DNA from: Sphingomonas bacterium
Lineage (GTDB): Bacteria > Pseudomonadota > Alphaproteobacteria > Sphingomonadales > Sphingomonadaceae
Assembly: GCA_026785965.1 (NCBI GenBank)
Contig: JAJAYY010000141.1
Coordinates: 1 to 10,011, forward strand
Length of the DNA stretch: 10,011 nucleotides
Direction: 5' to 3'
The notes beneath the pieces were generated by a model. That model made no database searches, was not told where the DNA came from, and was given only the letters and a program-made list of their open reading frames with translations. This document shows, in pieces, positions 6,758 through 10,011 of the stretch (position 1 is the stretch's first letter; each line of letters opens with the position of its first letter). A program made the position numbers and the translations under genes.

Positions 6758-7968
6758 CCGGCCATCGCCGTTTCGAGATTCTCGCGGATCGCCTCGAAGA
6801 ATTGCTCGGTCGTCATCCACGCTTGCTCGGGCCCGCCGAGGATCGCCAGATCCTTGGTCATCTTGCCGCTCTCGACCGTCTCGACGCACACCCGCTCGAG
6901 CGTTTCGGCGAAGGTCACCACTTCGGGCGTATCGTCGAACTTGCCGCGATATTTGAGCCCGCCGGTCCAGGCGAAGATCGACGCGATCGGGTTGGTCGAG
7001 GTCGCCTTGCCCTGTTGATGCATGCGATAATGGCGAGTCACCGTGCCATGCGCCGCTTCGGCCTCGACCGTCTTGCCGTCGGGGGTCGTGAGGATCGAGG
7101 TCATCAGGCCGAGGCTGCCGAAGCCCTGCGCGACCATGTCCGACTGGACGTCGCCGTCGTAATTCTTGCACGCCCACACGAAGTTGCCGCTCCATTTCAA
7201 CGCGCTGGCGACCATGTCGTCGATCAGGCGGTGCTGATATTCGATCTTGGCGGCGACAAAGCGCTCCTTGAACTCGGCCTCATAGACTTTCTGAAAAATG
7301 TCCTTGAAGCGCCCATCATAGGCCTTGAGGATGGTGTTCTTGGTGCTCAGATAGACCGGCCAGCCGCGGTTGAGCCCGTAATTGAGCGCGGCATAAGCGA
7401 AGTCGCGGATCGACTGGTCGAGGTTGTACATCCCCATCGCCACGCCGGCGGCGGGATAATCGAACACTTCGTGCTCGATTTCCTCGCCATTTGTCCCGAC
7501 CCATTTCATCGTCAGTTTGCCCGGGCCGGGAATAAGAAAATCGGTCGCTTTATACTGGTCGCCGAACGCGTGACGCCCGACCACGATCGGATCGGTCCAG
7601 CCGGGAATCAGGCGCGGGACATTGTCCATCACGATCGGCTCGCGGAACACGACCCCGCCAAGGATGTTGCGGATCGTGCCGTTGGGCGACTTCCACATCT
7701 TCTTGAGCTTGAATTCCTCGACCCGCGCTTCGTCGGGGGTGATCGTGGCGCATTTGACGCCGACGCCATGCTGCTTGATCGCGTTCGCCGCTTCGACCGT
7801 GATCTTGTCGTCGGTCTCGTCGCGCTTCTCGATGCCAAGGTCGAAATAGAGCAATTCGACGTCGAGATAAGGGAGGATCAATTTCTCGCGAATCCATTGC
7901 CAGATGATCCGCGTCATCTCGTCGCCATCGAGTTCGACGACGGGGTTTTTCACCTTGATCTTGGCCAT
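6754..7968 (-). CDS. icd: NADP-dependent isocitrate dehydrogenase, eukaryote-type homodimer
   Basis: Oxidises isocitrate to 2-oxoglutarate and CO2 in the TCA cycle, producing NADPH. The 404-residue sequence is of the subfamily shared with mitochondrial and cytosolic eukaryotic enzymes, not the E. coli type. Seen: isocitrate-binding [12 protein letters not shown] at 94-105 with Arg109; catalytic Tyr139 in [22 protein letters not shown] at 207-219 with the catalytic Lys210; metal-binding Asps in NYDGDVQSD (269-277); NADP-specifying GTVTRHYR at 308-315. The ATG at 7968 has AGGA (plus 7979-7982) 10 bases upstream on its strand. It is divergent from psd, and its TAG stop overlaps the TAG of the opposing FAD monooxygenase. 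All key residues are present; identity is firm. Confidence 0.97.
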   Translation of the reverse strand: MAKIKVKNPVVELDGDEMTRIIWQWIREKLILPYLDVELLYFDLGIEKRDETDDKITVEAANAIKQHGVGVKCATITPDEARVEEFKLKKMWKSPNGTIRNILGGVVFREPIVMDNVPRLIPGWTDPIVVGRHAFGDQYKATDFLIPGPGKLTMKWVGTNGEEIEHEVFDYPAAGVAMGMYNLDQSIRDFAYAALNYGLNRGWPVYLSTKNTILKAYDGRFKDIFQKVYEAEFKERFVAAKIEYQHRLIDDMVASALKWSGNFVWACKNYDGDVQSDMVAQGFGSLGLMTSILTTPDGKTVEAEAAHGTVTRHYRMHQQGKATSTNPIASIFAWTGGLKYRGKFDDTPEVVTFAETLERVCVETVESGKMTKDLAILGGPEQAWMTTEQFFEAIRENLETAMAG

Positions 7969-8080
7969 GGGTTTGACGTCCTGCTTGCTAGTTACGCGTT
8001 GCGGCGGGCCTTAAGCTCGGGTCCGTTTCATGGCAACCGCGCGGATTGCCCAGCGTTGATTGGCACCCTAAGGAACCCGC
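7969..8080. promoter_or_regulatory. Divergent intergenic region between icd and psd
   Basis: 112 bases. For icd, the - strand carries TTGCCA (plus 8031-8036), 17 bases, then TAAGGC (plus 8008-8013), which would place transcription start about 35-40 bases before the icd ATG; the match is modest. For psd the clear element is the ribosome site AAGGA at 8070-8074, 6 bases before ATG 8081; no convincing -35/-10 pair was found on the + strand. Confidence 0.35.
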
Positions 8081-8806
8081 ATGGCATCGCTCGACAAACC
8101 CGACAGCCACCTGACCACGGTCAAGTGGCGCTTTCCCTCAGTTCATCCCGAAGGCCGCAAATTCACCCTCATTGCCGCGGTCATCACGCTGGTCGTCTAT
8201 GGCGGGGTCAGTCACTTCGTTGGCTGGCTGATGGTGTTGGTGACAATCTGGGTTGCGACCTTCTTTCGCGACCCCATTCGCACCACGCCGCAGGATCTGG
8301 GGCTGATCGTCGCCCCCGCCGACGGGCTGGTGACGATGATCACCACCGTCGCCGCGCCGCCCGAGCTGGCCGACGCCATGCCCGGTGAGTTCACCCGCGT
8401 GTCGATTTTCATGAGTGTGTTCGATGTTCACATCAACCGCTCGCCGATCGCTGGCCGGATCGCCAAGATCGCTTATGTCCCGGGCAAGTTCCTCAACGCC
8501 GATCTCGACAAAGCGAGTGAGGACAATGAGCGGCAGCATTTCCTGGTCGAGCGCGACGACGGAGTGAAGATCGGCTTCACCCAGATCGCCGGGCTGGTCG
8601 CGCGGCGGATCATGGCATTCGTCCATGAAGGCGATCAAATTGCCGCGGGCGAGCGCATCGGGCTGATCCGCTTCGGCAGCCGGGTCGACGTCTATCTTCC
8701 CGCCGGGACCGGATCGCAGGTGCTGCTCGGCCAGCGCACCATCGCCGGCGAAACCATCCTCGGCGCGTTCGGGGTTGATCCGCAGCGGGCGGGCGCGAGC
8801 CAATGA
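8081..8806 (+). CDS. psd: Phosphatidylserine decarboxylase proenzyme (short type)
   Basis: Converts phosphatidylserine to phosphatidylethanolamine at the inner membrane. The 241-residue proenzyme is the short form common in alphaproteobacteria. Two adjoining hydrophobic stretches at about 28-62 anchor it. Conserved sites: Asp81 in APADG, His117 in DVHINRSP, and the self-cleavage site FGS at 198-200 ([10 protein letters not shown]). Cleavage between Gly199 and Ser200 would give a beta chain of 199 residues and an alpha chain of 42 with an N-terminal pyruvoyl group. Asp81, His117 and Ser200 match the Asp/His/Ser triad known from E. coli Psd. The ATG is supported by AAGGA at 8070-8074. The stop overlaps the pssA start as ATGA, so the enzyme is made together with the one supplying its substrate. 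Confidence 0.96.
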   Translation: MASLDKPDSHLTTVKWRFPSVHPEGRKFTLIAAVITLVVYGGVSHFVGWLMVLVTIWVATFFRDPIRTTPQDLGLIVAPADGLVTMITTVAAPPELADAMPGEFTRVSIFMSVFDVHINRSPIAGRIAKIAYVPGKFLNADLDKASEDNERQHFLVERDDGVKIGFTQIAGLVARRIMAFVHEGDQIAAGERIGLIRFGSRVDVYLPAGTGSQVLLGQRTIAGETILGAFGVDPQRAGASQ

Positions 8807-9648
8807 GCGAGCTGATCGACGAGCGCCCGGCGCGGGGCATCCCGCTGCGTGCGTTTGTCCCCAATGCGATCACGGTGCTGGCGCTGTGTTTCGGGCTGAC
8901 CGGCGTGCGGTTCGCGATTTCGGCCGCCAATGGCGACGGCGGCGGGACCAGCGACTGGCAGTTCGCGCTCGCCTGCATCGTCGGTGCCGGAATACTCGAC
9001 GGGTTCGACGGGCGAGTGGCGCGGTTGCTCAAGGCCAACAGCAAGTTCGGCGCTGAGCTCGACAGCCTGTCCGACAATATCGGGTTCGGCACCGCGCCCG
9101 CGCTGATCCTCTATTTGTGGTCGCTGCAAGAAGCGCCCAAGTTCGGCTGGATCGCGGCGCTCGCGCTGGCGGTGTCCTGCGCGCTGCGCTTGGCGCGCTT
9201 CAACGCCCGAATCGATGCCGACTTCCAGCCGCACAAAGCCGCCGGTTTCAACACCGGCGTGCCAGCACCCGCGGGGGCGGGTCTGGCGTTCATCCCGATC
9301 TATCTGTGGCTGATCACCGGCAATGAAGCATTTCGCAGCTGGCTGCTGGTCATGCCGTGGACGATCTTCATCGCCGCGCTGATGATTTCGAGCATTCCGA
9401 CCTTCAGCTGGACCTCGATCCGCATCCGCCGCGGCTCGCGCCTGTTCGCGCTTGCCGGGGTCGCATTGCTCGGCGCGGCGGCCCTCAACGAGCCGTGGAT
9501 CACCTTGCTGCTGCTCGCCGTCGTCTATCTCGCGGTGATCCCGTTCAGTATCGCCAGTTACGCGCGGGTCAAGCGGCGGCGCGCCATTCTGGCTGGGCCC
9601 GCAACGGCCGGCGAACCGCTTCTGCCCGCGGCTGGAAGCGCACGCTGA
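8803..9648 (+). CDS. pssA: CDP-diacylglycerol--serine O-phosphatidyltransferase
   Basis: Integral membrane enzyme that joins serine to CDP-diacylglycerol, giving phosphatidylserine and CMP; Psd then makes phosphatidylethanolamine. The 281-residue protein carries the complete CDP-alcohol phosphatidyltransferase signature at 69-91 (DG-x2-AR-x8-G-x3-D-x3-D), with Asp66 and Asp69, Asp87 and Asp91 as metal and catalytic residues. Multiple hydrophobic helices (roughly 20-40, 52-66, 95-130, 155-172, 180-200, 213-250) fit the CDP-alcohol transferase fold of the Bacillus/alphaproteobacterial type II Pss. The ATG at 8803 lies inside the psd stop (ATGA), implying translational coupling. The last 80 bases overlap an opposing small gene. 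The C-terminal tail after 256 is Arg-rich, then Ala/Pro-rich, and probably cytoplasmic. Confidence 0.95.
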   Translation: MSELIDERPARGIPLRAFVPNAITVLALCFGLTGVRFAISAANGDGGGTSDWQFALACIVGAGILDGFDGRVARLLKANSKFGAELDSLSDNIGFGTAPALILYLWSLQEAPKFGWIAALALAVSCALRLARFNARIDADFQPHKAAGFNTGVPAPAGAGLAFIPIYLWLITGNEAFRSWLLVMPWTIFIAALMISSIPTFSWTSIRIRRGSRLFALAGVALLGAAALNEPWITLLLLAVVYLAVIPFSIASYARVKRRRAILAGPATAGEPLLPAAGSAR

Positions 9649-9796
9649 CCGGGCACATCACCTGTGTTGACACCGACCGTCCCTGAAGCGCGGCAACGAT
9701 CTTTCCACCGTCGGCGGCGATCGCCTCAAGCGCGAGCTTGGCGACGAACCACAAGGTGGCGAGGAAGGCGAGGGTGGCGAACGGTGCAAGCTTCAT
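9569..9796 (-). CDS. Small hypothetical protein with N-terminal hydrophobic helix, probably SOS-regulated
   Basis: 75 residues, not recognised as a named family. Residues 4-19 (APFATLAFLATLWFVA within it) form a hydrophobic segment preceded by Lys2, continuing to about 28 with single Lys20 and Glu24: either one membrane helix or an uncleaved signal anchor. The rest (30-75) is polar to basic, with eight Arg, a single Cys48, and the ending PEWRAAA. Support for being real: AGGGA (plus 9802-9806) is well placed 5 bases before the ATG. There is a TTGACA -35 upstream, and two perfect alphaproteobacterial LexA boxes lie 84-133 bases upstream. Its last 80 bases run antisense to the end of pssA. I infer induction by DNA damage. 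The form recalls small SOS membrane proteins such as SidA of Caulobacter or YneA, but there is no sequence evidence of that function. A chance open frame is possible but less likely. Confidence 0.65.
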   Translation of the reverse strand: MKLAPFATLAFLATLWFVAKLALEAIAADGGKIVAALQGRSVSTQVMCPVSVRFQPRAEAVRRPLRAQPEWRAAA

Positions 9797-9801
9797 CTAA
9801 T

Positions 9802-9806
9802 TCCCT
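9802..9806 (-). promoter_or_regulatory. Shine-Dalgarno site of the small - strand gene
   Basis: Read on the - strand, AGGGA precedes the ATG (9796-9794) by 5 bases. It is one of the better ribosome sites in the window and favours this frame being translated. Confidence 0.65.
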
Positions 9807-9821
9807 GTCGTTGTGGCCCTA

Positions 9822-9857
9822 ACCCGGACGGGTCATTTAAGTTCCGAAACGGGACTT
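9822..9857. other. Two small inverted repeats in the leader of the small - strand gene
   Basis: ACCCG-GA-CGGGT (9822-9833) is a perfect 5-base stem with a 2-base loop. AAGTTCC-GAAAC-GGGACTT (9839-9857) is a 7-base stem with one mismatch in DNA that pairs as G-U in RNA. Both fall between the putative transcription start and the ATG of the - strand gene. No T-tract follows either, so a terminator is unlikely; leader structure or a protein site is possible. Confidence 0.4.
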
Positions 9858-9877
9858 TAATCCTCTGTTCTGCGCCG

Positions 9878-9906
9878 ATGTTCGCTTTGTGTTCTCGCGC
9901 TGTCAA
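9878..9906 (-). promoter_or_regulatory. Putative promoter of the small - strand gene
   Basis: On the - strand a perfect TTGACA (plus 9901-9906) is followed after exactly 17 bases by GAACAT (plus 9878-9883), a weak -10 with three matches to TATAAT. Transcription would start near 9871, leaving a leader of about 75 bases. One LexA box overlaps the -10 and spacer and another lies just upstream of the -35, a classic repression geometry. Confidence 0.6.
9880..9894. promoter_or_regulatory. LexA (SOS) box 1, GTTC-N7-GTTC
   Basis: GTTC at 9880-9883 and GTTC at 9891-9894 are separated by exactly 7 bases (GCTTTGT), matching the direct-repeat operator GTTC-N7-GTTC (GAAC-N7-GAAC on the other strand) established for alphaproteobacterial LexA. 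It overlaps the -10 and spacer of the - strand promoter, so bound LexA would block polymerase. Confidence 0.8.
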
Positions 9907-9914
9907 GCGTTTTC

Positions 9915-9929
9915 GTTCTGCTTTCGTTC
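9915..9929. promoter_or_regulatory. LexA (SOS) box 2, GTTC-N7-GTTC
   Basis: GTTC at 9915-9918 and GTTC at 9926-9929 with a 7-base spacer (TGCTTTC), a second perfect match. It lies 9 bases beyond the -35 of the - strand promoter and 35 bases from box 1 start to start. It could also serve a rightward gene beyond the window. Confidence 0.8.
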
Positions 9930-10011
9930 TTTTGCGTGCGAAGATCCGTGAAACCCTTGAAATGCAACGCCCACTCGGCTATCGGCCCGCGCATCCCACA
10001 GGCAGGGCCAC
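9930..10011 (+). other. Right-edge region, no gene visible; weak rightward promoter candidate
   Basis: No start codon with a ribosome site and sustained frame is visible before the edge. TTGAAA (9957-9962), 17 bases, then TATCGG (9980-9985) could be a rightward promoter. If so, the LexA boxes would sit between two divergent transcription units, the right one outside the window. Confidence 0.25.

Noticed and set aside
6640..8388. 582-codon open frame on the + strand
   Set aside because: Antisense to the whole of icd and out of frame with psd; stops are scarce here only because of base composition and the codon bias of icd.
9822..9833. Hairpin as a terminator for pssA or the small gene
   Set aside because: Short stem without a following T-tract on either strand, and it lies upstream of the small gene rather than at its end.
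9867..9883. Possible third LexA box, GTTC at 9867 and GTTC at 9880
   Set aside because: The spacer is 9 bases, not 7, so it does not match the operator; it may only be a stray half-site.

Overview
The window is high-GC chromosomal DNA that reads like a sphingomonad (Alphaproteobacteria, Sphingomonadales). Indications are the ffh-rpsP-rimM order, a ribosomal protein S16 with a very long Ala/Glu/Pro tail, a eukaryote-type homodimeric NADP isocitrate dehydrogenase, a short Psd with an FGSR processing site overlapping pssA, and LexA boxes of the alphaproteobacterial GTTC-N7-GTTC form. The genus assignment is inference. Genes are densely packed and no transposase, phage gene, tRNA, rRNA or CRISPR was seen. 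No gap between genes exceeds about 215 bases.

Left part (1-2595, + strand): the 3' portion of ffh (signal recognition particle GTPase), then rpsP (S16) and rimM (16S rRNA processing factor), a translation and protein-targeting cluster. The usual next genes, trmD and rplS, are absent; rimM instead runs into an opposing operon 11 bases later.

Middle (2607-5351, - strand): a two-gene operon with a KefB/C-type CPA2 cation:proton antiporter (12-TM-type transporter plus NAD-binding TrkA-N domain) followed 6 bases later by a thioredoxin-reductase-like flavoprotein with a CPIC motif. The pairing resembles the enterobacterial Kef channel/flavoprotein-ancillary arrangement. Divergent from it is a PHBH-fold FAD monooxygenase (5558-6757, +) with a less GC-biased codon set. 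Its stop codon overlaps that of icd (6754-7968, -) in a shared CTAG.

Right part: divergent from icd is the phosphatidylethanolamine synthesis pair psd-pssA (8081-9648, +), coupled by an ATGA overlap; PssA makes phosphatidylserine and Psd decarboxylates it. Opposing them is a 75-codon gene (9569-9796, -) for a small protein with an N-terminal hydrophobic helix and a basic tail. Upstream of it are two perfect alphaproteobacterial LexA boxes (9880-9894 and 9915-9929) flanking a TTGACA -35 hexamer. This is the most interesting item in the window: a candidate DNA-damage-induced small membrane protein. Its function is unknown; SOS-induced division inhibitors such as Caulobacter SidA are the obvious comparison. 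The right edge (9930-10011) is non-coding as far as visible and may hold the promoter of a further gene outside the window.
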